Source: Allocatelliglobosispora scoriae (lineage in GTDB: Bacteria; Actinomycetota; Actinomycetes; Mycobacteriales; Micromonosporaceae). From it: a DNA stretch of 64,000 nt. The translations under genes and the position numbers were made by a program. Under the pieces are notes generated by a model. The model searched no databases. It was not told the origin of the DNA and saw only the letters and a list, made by a program, of their open reading frames with translations. Every line of letters begins with the position of its first letter. The first letter of the stretch is position 1. This document shows positions 34,282 to 42,961 of the stretch, piece by piece. The stretch is from NCBI RefSeq assembly GCF_014204945.1, contig NZ_JACHMN010000001.1, positions 1,178,001 through 1,242,000 on the forward strand. Reading direction: 5' to 3'.

Positions 34282-34360
34282 CATGATCGCGCTGTTTCCC
34301 GGAAACAACGCCTACACCCGCCCCCGGTAGGGCCTACTTCCCGGAACCAACACGATCATG
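34282..34360. repeat. Palindromic element A
   Basis: An imperfect inverted repeat starting CATGATCGCG and ending CGATCATG, with TTCCCGGAA in each arm. Its sequence (GATCGCGCTGTTTCC, then GGTAGGGC, then TACTTCCCGGAA) matches element D at 50003-50075. Confidence 0.75.
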
Positions 34361-34381
34361 CAGGGTGTCGCGCCCACCCCG

Positions 34382-34437
34382 CGGGCAGCGGGCAGCGGGC
34401 AGCGGGCAGCGGGCAGCGGGCAGCGGGCAGCGGGCAG
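34382..34437. repeat. Heptamer tandem repeat (CGGGCAG) x8
   Basis: Eight perfect head-to-tail copies of CGGGCAG between palindromic elements A and B, a likely slippage-prone tract. Confidence 0.9.
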
Positions 34438-34443
34438 CGGCAT

Positions 34444-34518
34444 GATCGCGTCTGGTTCGGGGAAGCAGACGTAATCATGCGGCATGATTACGTCTGCTTC
34501 CCCGAACCAGACGTGATC
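34444..34518. repeat. Palindromic element B, 37-bp arms
   Basis: Arms 34444-34480 and 34482-34518 match in 36 of 37 positions around a single central base. The inner core is TTCGGGGAAGCAGACG and the ends are GATCRCG. Confidence 0.9.
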
Positions 34519-34554
34519 TCCCCCGCACAGCCGCCGCGAGCGGTCACCACCCGC

Positions 34555-34635
34555 CATGATCACGCATTCTTTGGGGAAAACGGTGTGATCATGGCGCTTG
34601 ATCAGCCCTTTTTCCCCGAAGAAGGCGTGATCATG
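34555..34635. repeat. Palindromic element C
   Basis: An imperfect inverted repeat with ends CATGATCACGC and GCGTGATCATG and an inner TTTGGGGAAAA/TTTTTCCCCGAA core, the same design as elements A, B and D. Confidence 0.75.
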
Positions 34636-34900
34636 AAGCGCGAGCAGCCGCCAGCCGAGACACGCACGCACTGCCGGTGCACCCACTGCGCACTCGTCGG
34701 CGCGCTCTTGTCTCTTGTGCCCCCTGCCGCACGCCGCTGGCCATACATCCTGCCCACGCGCCCCGACCTGCATTCCGCCCGCACACCTCTGCCCGCACAC
34801 CTCTTGCTCAGAACCTCTGCCCGCACACCTTCCCCGCGCGCCCATGCCCGCGCAGGAACCCGCACCTAGGAGTCCAGCGGTCGGCGTACCCGCGGAGGGT

Positions 34901-35515
34901 TTAGATCCAACCGTGGGCGCGAGCTATCCGCGCTGCCTCGTGCCGGTTGGCGGCGCCGGTCTTGCCCACCGCGGCCGAGAGGTAGTTGCGGACCGTGCCC
35001 GCCGACAGTGCGGCCCGCTGAGCGATCTCCTCCACCGGCGCACCCGACGCCGCCAGCTCCAGCACGTGCGCCTCGCGCGGCGTCAACGGGCTCTCCCCCG
35101 CGCTGATCGCCTCCGCCGCGAGCTGCGGATCCACATAGCGGCCGCCACTGTGGACGGTACGCACGACCGACGCCAGAGTCTCCGCCGACACGGTCTTGGG
35201 CAGGAATCCCCGCACCCCGGCCGAGAGCGCCCGCTTCAAGTGGCCGGGCAGGCCGTGGCTGGTCACGATCATCGTGCGGCACGACGGCAGCTCCGCGTGC
35301 AGGGTCCGCGCCACGGTGACCCCGTCGAGGTCGGGCATCTGCAGGTCGAGGATCGCCACGTCGGGCTGGACGCTGCGGGCCAGGGCGATCGCCTCGGCCC
35401 CGGTGGCGGCCTGCGCGACGACGGCGAGGTCGTCCTCCAGGCCGAGCAGCGCGGCGAGGGCACCGCGGATGAGGTGTTCGTCGTCGGCGAGCAGGATGCG
35501 GACGGGGCTGGTCAT
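34901..35515 (-). CDS. NarL/FixJ-family response regulator
   Basis: A 204-residue DNA-binding response regulator. The receiver domain (about 5-120) has the acidic pair DDE, the phosphoacceptor aspartate in AILDLQMPD (D57), T/S in VTSH and K in FLPK. A LuxR-type helix-turn-helix follows (about 140-200, SPLTPREAHVLELAASG, AGTVRNYLS). The start overlaps the kinase stop codon as ATGA, so the pair forms a two-component system resembling DesK/DesR and relatives. The target genes are unknown; the neighbouring secreted hydrolase is a candidate. Confidence 0.93.
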   Translation of the reverse strand: MTSPVRILLADDEHLIRGALAALLGLEDDLAVVAQAATGAEAIALARSVQPDVAILDLQMPDLDGVTVARTLHAELPSCRTMIVTSHGLPGHLKRALSAGVRGFLPKTVSAETLASVVRTVHSGGRYVDPQLAAEAISAGESPLTPREAHVLELAASGAPVEEIAQRAALSAGTVRNYLSAAVGKTGAANRHEAARIARAHGWI

Positions 35516-36699
35516 GCGGGGCTCTCCTGCGGCAGTCGTGCGGTGAGGCGGAACGTACCGGCGATGTGTGTGCAGGCCACGGTGCCTCCCAGCGCGGCGA
35601 TGCGTTCGGCGAGGCCGATGAGGCCGCTGCCGAAGCGCACCCGGTCGGCGCCGCCCGATGCGCCGTCGTTCTCCATGGTGAGGACGACCTCGCCGTCGTC
35701 GCGGTGCAGGGTGATGGTGCAGGTTCGCCCTTCGCTGTGGCGCAGCACGTTGGTGGTCGCCTCGCGGACGACCCAGCCGAGGGTGCCCTGGACGTCGGCG
35801 GGCAGGCCGCCGCTGTCGCCGAGCACCCGGCACTCGATGCCCGCGGCGGCGAGCAGCGACCGGGCACCGGCGAGCTCGACATCGAGGTCGGCGGAGCGGT
35901 AGCCGCCGACGACCGCGCGCAGTTCGGCGAGCGAGTCCTGGGCGATGCGGCGCACGTCGAGCATCTCGTCGACGGCTTCGCCCCGGCCCCGTTTGGCGAG
36001 CTGGGCGGCGAGCTCCGACTTGAGGGCGACGACGGAGAGGCTGCGGCCGACGACATCGTGCAGGTCGCGGGCGAAGCGCAGCCGCTCCTCGGCGACCGCG
36101 AGGCTCGCCTGGACGTGCCGGGCGCGGTCGAGTTCCCAGACGACGCCGAGCATCCACAGCGTGATCCGGGAGATGCCGACCACGATCAGGATGAGGCCGG
36201 CCAGCCCGACCGAGGGTGCGAGCGGGTCGGGCAGTCCCTGCGCTGCGGAGATCGCGAACTCGACCGCGCAGGCGACGGTACCGACGGCCATCGTCACGCG
36301 CGGCTGGACCGAGGGCGAAAGCGCGGTCACATAGGACAGGGTGAGGACGAGCAGGATGGCGGTGGCGGGACCGTCCGGCTGCCCCGGCGACGGATCCGGA
36401 TAGAGGGCGAAGGCGAGCGCGATCCCGGCGGCCGTCGAGGCGCCACCGGCCGCGATCAGGCCGTTGGGCCGGCCGCGCCGGCCCAGGTAGTGGTTCAGGC
36501 CCGCGTGCATCAGCAGCAGGCAGAGCAGGGCATGCCCGGCGGTGAGGGCGGCCGCGGCCCACGCGGCGGGTCCGTCGTGGTCGAACCGGATCGAACCCCC
36601 GGCGAGTACGGGCACCAGCGCGAAGTTGCTGTAGAACGACGCCCGGACATAGAGGTCCACCCGGGCCGCCTGGCTGCGCGAACGCCACCATCCCAGCAT
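35512..36699 (-). CDS. Sensor histidine kinase, HisKA_3 type
   Basis: A 395-residue membrane kinase. Five to six membrane helices in the first 170 residues with no large external domain suggest it senses the membrane itself or a partner. A HisKA_3 dimerisation helix carries the phosphoaccepting histidine in RFARDLHDVVG (about 215), and an HATPase domain follows (about 300-390, VREATTNVLRHS, GSGLIGLAER). ATG 36699 has GGGAGG upstream and begins just before the first helix. It overlaps its response regulator by ATGA. Confidence 0.92.
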   Translation of the reverse strand: MLGWWRSRSQAARVDLYVRASFYSNFALVPVLAGGSIRFDHDGPAAWAAAALTAGHALLCLLLMHAGLNHYLGRRGRPNGLIAAGGASTAAGIALAFALYPDPSPGQPDGPATAILLVLTLSYVTALSPSVQPRVTMAVGTVACAVEFAISAAQGLPDPLAPSVGLAGLILIVVGISRITLWMLGVVWELDRARHVQASLAVAEERLRFARDLHDVVGRSLSVVALKSELAAQLAKRGRGEAVDEMLDVRRIAQDSLAELRAVVGGYRSADLDVELAGARSLLAAAGIECRVLGDSGGLPADVQGTLGWVVREATTNVLRHSEGRTCTITLHRDDGEVVLTMENDGASGGADRVRFGSGLIGLAERIAALGGTVACTHIAGTFRLTARLPQESPA

Positions 36700-36766
36700 T
36701 GCGCCTCCCTTTCCGTGAGGTCGGCCGGCATCCCGCCGATGGGGATGCCAGCCTAGAGCGCTCCGA

Positions 36767-37957
36767 TCAGCCGACGAACCGCATCTCGGGGAACCTCGGC
36801 GACGGCCGGTCGAGCAGTTGCCCCCCACTGCGGCGCAGGTAGCGGTCGATGAAGGCGAGGACGTACGCCCGCTGCACCGTCACCGAGCGAGCACCGTCGA
36901 TCGTGCCGTAGGCCGGGATCAGGTCCGCGGCGGGGACACCGGCCTGCGGCAGCAGCACCTGGTAGTCGGTGAACGACATGTGCCCGGACTCGTCGAGCTG
37001 CAACTCCCGGCGCGGCCCGCGCAGGTGGGACCAGAGCTCCGTCCAGCTCTCGTCGTCGGCGCTGTCGTGCTGGTCCGACCCGAGCAGCAGGAAGGGCCGG
37101 TCCAGCCCCGCCGCGACGACCGTGCCGGAGACCGAGCCGTCCATGTTGATCCCGGCCCGGACCCGGCGGTCCTCGTACATCACCTGGGCGGCGGTCGCCC
37201 CGCCGAGGGAGTGCCCGAACATCGCCACCTTGGACAGGTCCATGGCGTCCTTGAGGCCCCGGGGCAGCGGCCGGTGCTCCGCGTCGGGGTTGCGGCCCCG
37301 GCTGATCGCGGCGAGCCGGTCGAGGGTGAAGCGGGTGTCGGCGACCCTGGCGGCGAGCGCGGTGGCGATGACCTGCTCCTCCGCGTCGGGGTCGCCGGGC
37401 TCCGGCAGGGTCTGCGGTTCCAGGCGCCCGCCGGGGAATTCGACGAGGGGCGCGTCGTGGGTGTGGTCGATGGTGACGACGACATACCCGTGGCTGGCGA
37501 GTTCCTCGACGAGCGCGGTGCCGGCGGTGCGCTCGACGCCGAAGCCGGGCGAGTAGAGCACGACGGGATGGCGGCCCCGGGCGGCGGGCGCGCCGGTGTG
37601 GGCGTGCGTGACGGGCAGGGTCACCGGCGAGCCGGGCGGGTTGATGACCGCGGCGAGCCCCGGCGAGACCCAGTCCGCTCGGGGATAGCCGCGCACGTCG
37701 GCCGCCGGGTACCAGAGCTGCACCATGATCTCGCGGCTGAGCTGTGCGGGGACCCACGGGTCGGGGCGGGAGCCGTCGATCAGGTGCAGTGACACGGTGC
37801 CGATGCGGTCCCGGCCGGTGGGCTGCGGAAGGACGAGCCGGGTGGTGGCGGCGCCGGTCCGCGCCGTCTCGGCGGGTGCGGCGGCGTGGGCCGGTGCGGG
37901 GGCGAGCAGGCCGACGGTCAGGACCGCGGCGGCGGCGATTGTGCTCCTCATGGTCAT
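36767..37957 (-). CDS. Secreted alpha/beta hydrolase, PAF-acetylhydrolase/lipase-like
   Basis: A 396-residue exported hydrolase. A signal peptide (about 1-25, AHA-A) is followed by an alpha/beta hydrolase fold with the nucleophile elbow GHSLGG (about 250), HPVVLYSPGFG for the oxyanion strand, an INMDG strand and a histidine in DESGHMSFTD as the third catalytic residue. Pattern and length match the platelet-activating-factor acetylhydrolase and chlorophyllase-like group of secreted actinobacterial lipases. It is encoded upstream of the kinase/regulator pair on the same strand, 67 bp away, and is divergent from a sigma factor gene. Confidence 0.85.
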   Translation of the reverse strand: MTMRSTIAAAAVLTVGLLAPAPAHAAAPAETARTGAATTRLVLPQPTGRDRIGTVSLHLIDGSRPDPWVPAQLSREIMVQLWYPAADVRGYPRADWVSPGLAAVINPPGSPVTLPVTHAHTGAPAARGRHPVVLYSPGFGVERTAGTALVEELASHGYVVVTIDHTHDAPLVEFPGGRLEPQTLPEPGDPDAEEQVIATALAARVADTRFTLDRLAAISRGRNPDAEHRPLPRGLKDAMDLSKVAMFGHSLGGATAAQVMYEDRRVRAGINMDGSVSGTVVAAGLDRPFLLLGSDQHDSADDESWTELWSHLRGPRRELQLDESGHMSFTDYQVLLPQAGVPAADLIPAYGTIDGARSVTVQRAYVLAFIDRYLRRSGGQLLDRPSPRFPEMRFVG

Positions 37958-38100
37958 GAGTCTGGGGAAACGCGCAGCTCGGAGGTAGTGTCACCACTCA
38001 CCAGTTTCGATGCGTACTGCATGCCTGACCCATGACGGATGTCATGTGCGGCCGGGGACCCCTCCTTTTGCGGTGCTCCGAGCGTGTGAAGAGTGTGCCC

Positions 38101-38616
38101 GTGACCACGCCCGCCGCCGAGGAGTCCTTCCGCGAATACGTGCGGGCGCGGGGCGGCACCCTGGGGCGGACCGCCTACCTGCTCACCGGGGACCAGCACC
38201 TCGCCGAGGACCTCGTGCAGCAGACGCTGGTGCAGGTGGCGTCGCGCTGGGAGCGCATCCTCGCCGGGGGCGACCCGGACGCCTACGTCCGGCGGGTCCT
38301 CTACCACCAGCACGTCTCCTGGTGGCGGCGGCACCGGCGGGAGGCGGTCCCGGTCGAGTCGCTGCCCGACGGCGCCGGGCCCGACGTGTTCGGCGGGGTG
38401 GCGCTGTCGCTGACGGTGCGGCTCGCCGTGGCGAAGCTCGCCCCGAAGCAGCGGGCGGTGCTGGTGCTGCGCTACTTCGAGGACCTCACGGAGGTGCAGG
38501 CCGCCCAGGTCCTCGGTGTCTCGGTGGGCACGGTCAAGAGCCAGACACGCGACGCGCTGGCCCGGCTGCGGGTGCTCGCCCCGGAGCTGGCGGCATTGGA
38601 GGAGGTCTCGCGATGA
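38101..38616 (+). CDS. SigE-family ECF sigma factor
   Basis: A 171-residue ECF sigma factor of the actinobacterial SigE type (as annotated in Streptomyces and Micromonospora): region 2 (FREYVRARGGTLGRTAYLLTGDQHLAEDLVQQTL, 9-42), a WWRRHRRE stretch and region 4 (KQRAVLVLRYFEDLTEVQAAQVLGVSVGTVKSQ, about 115-148). GTG 38101 places region 2 at the usual distance from the N-terminus; upstream in-frame starts (GTG 38086, ATG 38032) are possible. It overlaps the following membrane propeller gene by ATGA, so the two are coupled. That partner probably acts as anti-sigma factor or sensor. Confidence 0.88.
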   Translation: MTTPAAEESFREYVRARGGTLGRTAYLLTGDQHLAEDLVQQTLVQVASRWERILAGGDPDAYVRRVLYHQHVSWWRRHRREAVPVESLPDGAGPDVFGGVALSLTVRLAVAKLAPKQRAVLVLRYFEDLTEVQAAQVLGVSVGTVKSQTRDALARLRVLAPELAALEEVSR

Positions 38617-39929
38617 CCGGTCGGCTGGGCGACGTGTTCGCGGAGATCGGGGCGGCGGCTCCCGGCGTACGCATCTCGGACGACCTGTGGCGGCGCGGCC
38701 GTCGGCGCCGACGCCGCCGGATCGGCGCGGCCGCCGCGTCCCTGATCCTCCTGGCCGCGCTGGTCTGGCTTCCCTTCCAGCGGAGGGAGCCGCACCAGCC
38801 CGCCGGTGACGGCAAGCCGGTGCTGCCGACGGCGGTCGCCAACCCGCATCTCTGGCAGACCCGGTTCGCCGACTCCGCCAACGGACCGGCCAAGCTCGTC
38901 TTCTTCAGCGACAACAGCCTCAACCTGGAGCCGGTGGCGGTGGTCGTCGGACGCGACGACTCCTACCGGCTGATCTACAAAAACCCTGGCGAGGAGCTCG
39001 GCTACCTCTCGCCCGACGGCCGCTACCTGCTGCGGCGGTCACTACTGGATCTCTCGACCGGTCAGACGCGCGAGCTGTCCCGACCCCTGCCCTTCGGTCG
39101 CTGGGTGTGGTCGGCCGACAACCGGTTCGCCCTGGTCGTCTACGACAACGACGACGATGTCATCAGCTACGGCCCCAACAATGAGCAGATCAACAACCCG
39201 GCCAAGCCCGATGACATCGGGCTGCTCGACGTCGCCACCGGGGAAGTGCGCATCCTGCGGACGGAGGACGCCGACCAGTGGCGGGGGTCGATCTCTCCCG
39301 ACGGCACCCGGGTCGCGGTCACGGTGGGCCGCGAGACCGGCCCGCAGCGGATCCTCATTCTGAACACGGCGACGGGGGCGATCGAACGGGCGTTGCAGCT
39401 CACCGATCAGCAGATGCTCGCCGGAGACGCGGCCTGGAGCCCCGACGGCAAGAGCCTCGTGCTCCTGCGCATCGAGCAGGGGTGCCTGTGGTGGCTGTGC
39501 GGGGAGGGGGAGGCCGCAGCCGTGCGCTGGCACCTGCAGTTCTTCGACCCGGCGACCGGGGCGGTCACCGACGAGCGGACCACCGGCCGGACCGGCCTGC
39601 CCGAGGAGCTGCTCGGCTGGCGCGACGGCGCTCCCGTGCTCGTCATCAACACCCCTGAGGTCGAGGACTGCCGCATCGTCGAGGTGGCCGGTGCGGAACT
39701 GCGCCGGCTCCCCCTGGACACCGACGGCCGAGGCTGCCCGATCATCCCCCGCGATCTGCTGGAACACGCGGCGCTGGGCGGACCGGCGATCAAGCCGTCC
39801 TTCCTGTCACCGGTGATGCTGATGCCGCCGATGCTGATGGTGCTGCTCACGGTCGGGGTGGTGATCCGGAGGCGGCGGTGGCCGACGGCCGATCCGCCGC
39901 CTCCGGCCGGTCACACCGAGGCGGACTGA
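38613..39929 (+). CDS. Membrane protein with WD40-like propeller, partner of SigE-type sigma factor
   Basis: A 438-residue protein. A short cytoplasmic N-terminus (1-35, ending in a run of arginines) precedes a membrane helix (36-53) and an extracytoplasmic beta-propeller of TolB/WD40-like blades (about 80-390, YLSPDGRYLL, ISPDGTRVAV, AWSPDGKSLV). A second membrane helix (about 400-420) and a short cytoplasmic tail complete it. There is no zinc-finger anti-sigma motif. Start overlap with the sigma gene suggests the N-terminal segment binds the sigma factor while the propeller senses the outside. The last 19 bp overlap the convergent ABC exporter gene. Confidence 0.7.
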   Translation: MTGRLGDVFAEIGAAAPGVRISDDLWRRGRRRRRRRIGAAAASLILLAALVWLPFQRREPHQPAGDGKPVLPTAVANPHLWQTRFADSANGPAKLVFFSDNSLNLEPVAVVVGRDDSYRLIYKNPGEELGYLSPDGRYLLRRSLLDLSTGQTRELSRPLPFGRWVWSADNRFALVVYDNDDDVISYGPNNEQINNPAKPDDIGLLDVATGEVRILRTEDADQWRGSISPDGTRVAVTVGRETGPQRILILNTATGAIERALQLTDQQMLAGDAAWSPDGKSLVLLRIEQGCLWWLCGEGEAAAVRWHLQFFDPATGAVTDERTTGRTGLPEELLGWRDGAPVLVINTPEVEDCRIVEVAGAELRRLPLDTDGRGCPIIPRDLLEHAALGGPAIKPSFLSPVMLMPPMLMVLLTVGVVIRRRRWPTADPPPPAGHTEAD

Positions 39930-41848
39930 TACCCGGCGGCCTGCAGTGTGAACAGCTCGGCGTAACGGCCGCCGGAACCCATCAGCTCGTCGTGGCTGCC
40001 CGCTTCGACGAGCCGGCCCCGGTCCAGCACGTAGATCCGGTCGGCGTGGCGCACATTGGCGAGCCGGTGCGTGATGAGGATCGTCGTCTGGCGGCCCTGC
40101 CGGTCCCGGATCGCCTGGAAGAGCGCGTGCTCGGCGCGCGGGTCCAGGGCGCTGCTCGGCTCGTCCATGATGAGCAGATCGGCGTCGCGGAAGAAACCCC
40201 GGGCGGCGGTGATGCGCTGCCACTGGCCGCCCGACAGGTCCTGGCCGTCGGCGAAGGTCTTGTCGAGCAGGGTCTCGTAGCCGTGCGGGAGTTCGGCGAT
40301 GACGTCGTGCGCGACCGCCTTGACCGCCGCGGCGTGGATGCGGTCGGGCTCGGCGTCGGTGTCGATGTCGCCGAGGGCGATGTTGGTGGCGACGCTGAAG
40401 GGCCACCGGTGGTAGTCCTGCGTGACGACCGCGATCCGCGCCTGCATGCTCTGTTCGCGCAGCTCGGCATAGGGGTGGCCGTTCCAGGTGATGGTGCCGG
40501 CCGCGGGGGCGCGCAGCCCGGCGACGAGCGCGGCGAGGGTCGTCTTGCCGGAACCGTTCTCGCCGACGAAGGCGACGGTCTGGCCCTGCCGGATGACGAG
40601 GCTGACCTTGTCGACGGCCGGGGTGTCGCGATCGGGGTAGGTCAGGGTCACCTCGTCCACGCTGAGCTGGGCGAGCGGTCCGGCCTCCACGGAACCGGCT
40701 GCCGGGGGCATGTGGGCGGTGGCCCGGTCGAGGAACTGGTCGTAGTCGCGGAAGTGCTGGCCCTCGTCGTAGATCCGATCGATCTGGAACGTCGCCGCCG
40801 CCAGGGACCGCTGCGCGGCCTGCACCGCGACGACGCAGGTCGCGGCGGCGGCGAGCGGGATGTGCCCGTTGAGCAGCAGCACCCCGAGCAGCAGGTAGAC
40901 CGCACCGGTGGCGGCACCGCCGACGACGGAGCCGATCGCGGTCGTGGTGGTGGTCCTGCGGGCCAGGTCGAGCTGGATGCGGGTCTCGACGCCCATCACC
41001 TTGTCGTAGAGGTCGAGCAGGAAGCTGCGCAGGCCGTAGGTACGAAGCTCGGCCGCGGACGGGCGCTCGGCCATCAGCCGGTGCAGGATCCACAGCCGAC
41101 GGCGGCGGACCGACCCCGCCATGTAGGTCTGGTAGCGCTGGTGCCCGGCCTTGAGCGCGGCCCACGCACCGGGCACGGTCGCCACCAGGAGCGCCACCAG
41201 CAGCAGCGGGTGGATCACCACGACGGCGACGGTGACGGCGAGCAGACCGGCGAGCCCGGCGAGGAGGTTCATCGCACCCTGCACGAGGGAGATGACCGAG
41301 CTGCTGCCGCGGCTGGCGCGCTCCATGTCGTCGGCGAAGGCGTCCTCGTCGAACGCCTGCAGCTGCACGGCGGTGGTCGTCTCGAACAGGCGTCGTTCGA
41401 CCTCGCGGTCGACGCGGGGACTCAGCCCGTTCTGGGCGTAGCCGGTGACGATGCCGAGCCCCGCCCGCACGGCGGCGCTCCCGGCGAGCAGGCTCAGGGC
41501 GGGCAGCGCGGCGAGCACCCGGTCGGGAGTCGGCCCGGCCGAGAAGAGCTCCAGCAGCACCCGCTGCGTCGCGAGCAGCCCGAATGCCGCCATCACACCG
41601 GCGCCGACGGTCGCTGCGGCGACGACGAGGGTACGCGTCCGGTCGGCGCGCCAGGCGATACCGAGGGCGGTGCCGACGAGCCGGGGTATCTCGGCGAAGA
41701 CCGCTCGCAGACCGGCGTCGGCGCGGGCGCGCATCCCGGTCTCCCACCACATCGCCCGCAGCTCCGGCAGGGCGGACTCCCCCACGGCGTTCGGCGGTGG
41801 CACCACGGGGCGGCTGGTCGTGGGCGCGGTGGTGTCGGTCGCGGTCAC
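39911..41848 (-). CDS. ABC exporter, fused membrane and ATPase domains
   Basis: A 645-residue half-transporter with a six-helix ABC exporter membrane domain (about 65-360) and a nucleotide-binding domain (about 410-640): Walker A GENGSGKTT, Q-loop VVTQDYHRWPF, signature LSGGQWQR, Walker B LLIMDEPSSALD and the H-loop histidine in ITHRL. It would act as a homodimer, and the substrate is unknown. GTG 41848 is chosen because GGAGG lies 8 nt upstream; the longer start at 41887 has no ribosome binding site. No partner or regulator is adjacent. Confidence 0.9.
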   Translation of the reverse strand: MTATDTTAPTTSRPVVPPPNAVGESALPELRAMWWETGMRARADAGLRAVFAEIPRLVGTALGIAWRADRTRTLVVAAATVGAGVMAAFGLLATQRVLLELFSAGPTPDRVLAALPALSLLAGSAAVRAGLGIVTGYAQNGLSPRVDREVERRLFETTTAVQLQAFDEDAFADDMERASRGSSSVISLVQGAMNLLAGLAGLLAVTVAVVVIHPLLLVALLVATVPGAWAALKAGHQRYQTYMAGSVRRRRLWILHRLMAERPSAAELRTYGLRSFLLDLYDKVMGVETRIQLDLARRTTTTTAIGSVVGGAATGAVYLLLGVLLLNGHIPLAAAATCVVAVQAAQRSLAAATFQIDRIYDEGQHFRDYDQFLDRATAHMPPAAGSVEAGPLAQLSVDEVTLTYPDRDTPAVDKVSLVIRQGQTVAFVGENGSGKTTLAALVAGLRAPAAGTITWNGHPYAELREQSMQARIAVVTQDYHRWPFSVATNIALGDIDTDAEPDRIHAAAVKAVAHDVIAELPHGYETLLDKTFADGQDLSGGQWQRITAARGFFRDADLLIMDEPSSALDPRAEHALFQAIRDRQGRQTTILITHRLANVRHADRIYVLDRGRLVEAGSHDELMGSGGRYAELFTLQAAGYQSASV

Positions 41849-41999
41849 GGCGGGATCCTCCAGGCTTTCGAGGGATACGGGCTGCACAGGAGTACAGCCT
41901 CGCCCCCCATCGCCATGATCAGCGACCCATTTCGATGAATGAAGGGTCGTGATATGGGCGATGCCTGTTGCCAGTTGACTCTAACCTGCCGCGCAAGCC

Positions 42000-42890
42000 C
42001 TAGTGGCCGGCGAAGTCGGCCAGTGGCCGCAGGACGGCCATCGGATCGGCGTGCTCGGGCGCTCCGCTCACCTGCGCGTCGCCGACCTCGACGACCCGCC
42101 ACACGCCGTCGTCGCGCAGGGCGAGGTCGGTCGTGATCCACCGGCAGTGCAGCGCCCGGACCAGCGGTGCGACCCGGTCCAGGTCCGGTTCGGGTGGGGG
42201 CAGGTGCGCCGGGTTGTCGGGGTGCGCGCCGACCTGGACCGGCACACCGTCGAGCCACCAGACCCGGGCCTCGGTGGTGTGGCCGTCGGGCCCGCGCCGG
42301 AAGCTCTCGAAGCGGCGCACGACGACACCGCCGCTGAGCGTGTCGCCCTACAGCTCCACCATCCGCCCGATCACCCGGGCCACCGCGTCGAGATCGGCGA
42401 GGTCGGGCAGGTAGCAGGCCTCGGCCCACTCGTGCTTGCGGGATTTGACGTAGTCCTTGACGATGCCCGGTCCGGCGCCGAGCGGCTCGACCAGCTTCTC
42501 GACCTCGGCGGTCGAGAGCGCGTGGCCGGGCGGTCGCGGCAGCCAGGTGCTCTCCGGGGTGACCTCGGCGAAGACGTCGTACCAGCCGGGCAGCTCGTGG
42601 GCGGCGCGGTACCGGTCCGCGCCGGTCACGAGGTGCGTGCCCCGGGCCGCCAGAGCGGTGTCGAGCTCGGCGTAGTCGTCGGCGGTGACCATCCAGCCCC
42701 GGTACCAGACCGGGCCTGCGTCGCGGGGCACCCGGCGTACCGCCGCAGGGGTGTCGCCCGAGACCAGCGCATCGTGGTCGATCAGCGCGACCGTGCCGCC
42801 CAGCTCGCCCACTGCGGCGGCCTGCCGCGCGAAGTGCGGATCGACCCGGGCGGGGCGCAGCGGGTCGGCACAGAACACAACGGTGAGCAT
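42000..42890 (-). pseudogene. ATP-grasp (R2K-like) gene interrupted by an in-frame TAG
   Basis: One frame encodes about 296 residues of an ATP-grasp-type protein: an N-terminal part (MLTVVFCADPLRP, WYRGWM), VKDYVKSRKHEW for the ATP-binding lysine region, and a C-terminal part with RWITTDLALRDDGVW and RVVEVGDAQVSG, typical of the catalytic metal-binding end. A single TAG (42350-42348) interrupts it after IGRMVEL; the next residues GDTLSGGVVVRRFESF continue the expected strand. Related proteins have a glutamine just before GD in my memory, so a CAG to TAG change is likely. The upstream 180 residues would lack the metal site, so the product is probably inactive. Readthrough or a sequencing error remain possible. 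Confidence 0.7.
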
Positions 42891-42961
42891 GCCGTCGACC
42901 GTAGCGGCCGGTTGCCGCGAGGGACACCGGGTTGTCGCACCTCGCTGGCATGCTGGGCGCC

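Larger units (their letters stand above)
34217..34900. other. Repeat-rich 680-bp intergenic region
   Basis: No credible gene lies here. It holds three long palindromic elements (34282-34360, 34444-34518, 34555-34635), an eight-copy heptamer array (34382-34437), and from about 34680 to 34865 a C-rich stretch with repeated GCCCGCACACCTCTGCC-like units. Reading frames across it are low-complexity and not gene-like. Confidence 0.7.

Noticed and set aside
34282-34635. CRISPR array or tRNA cluster
   Set aside because: The repeats are inverted, unequal in length and unevenly spaced, with no spacers or cas genes; no cloverleaf is seen.
37954-38334. Minus-strand small gene upstream of the secreted hydrolase
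   Set aside because: It lies antisense to the SigE-type sigma factor N-terminus and has shadow-type composition.
39878-41938. Long plus-strand frame opposite the ABC exporter
   Set aside because: The exporter on the minus strand has every ABC motif; the opposite frame is compositional noise.
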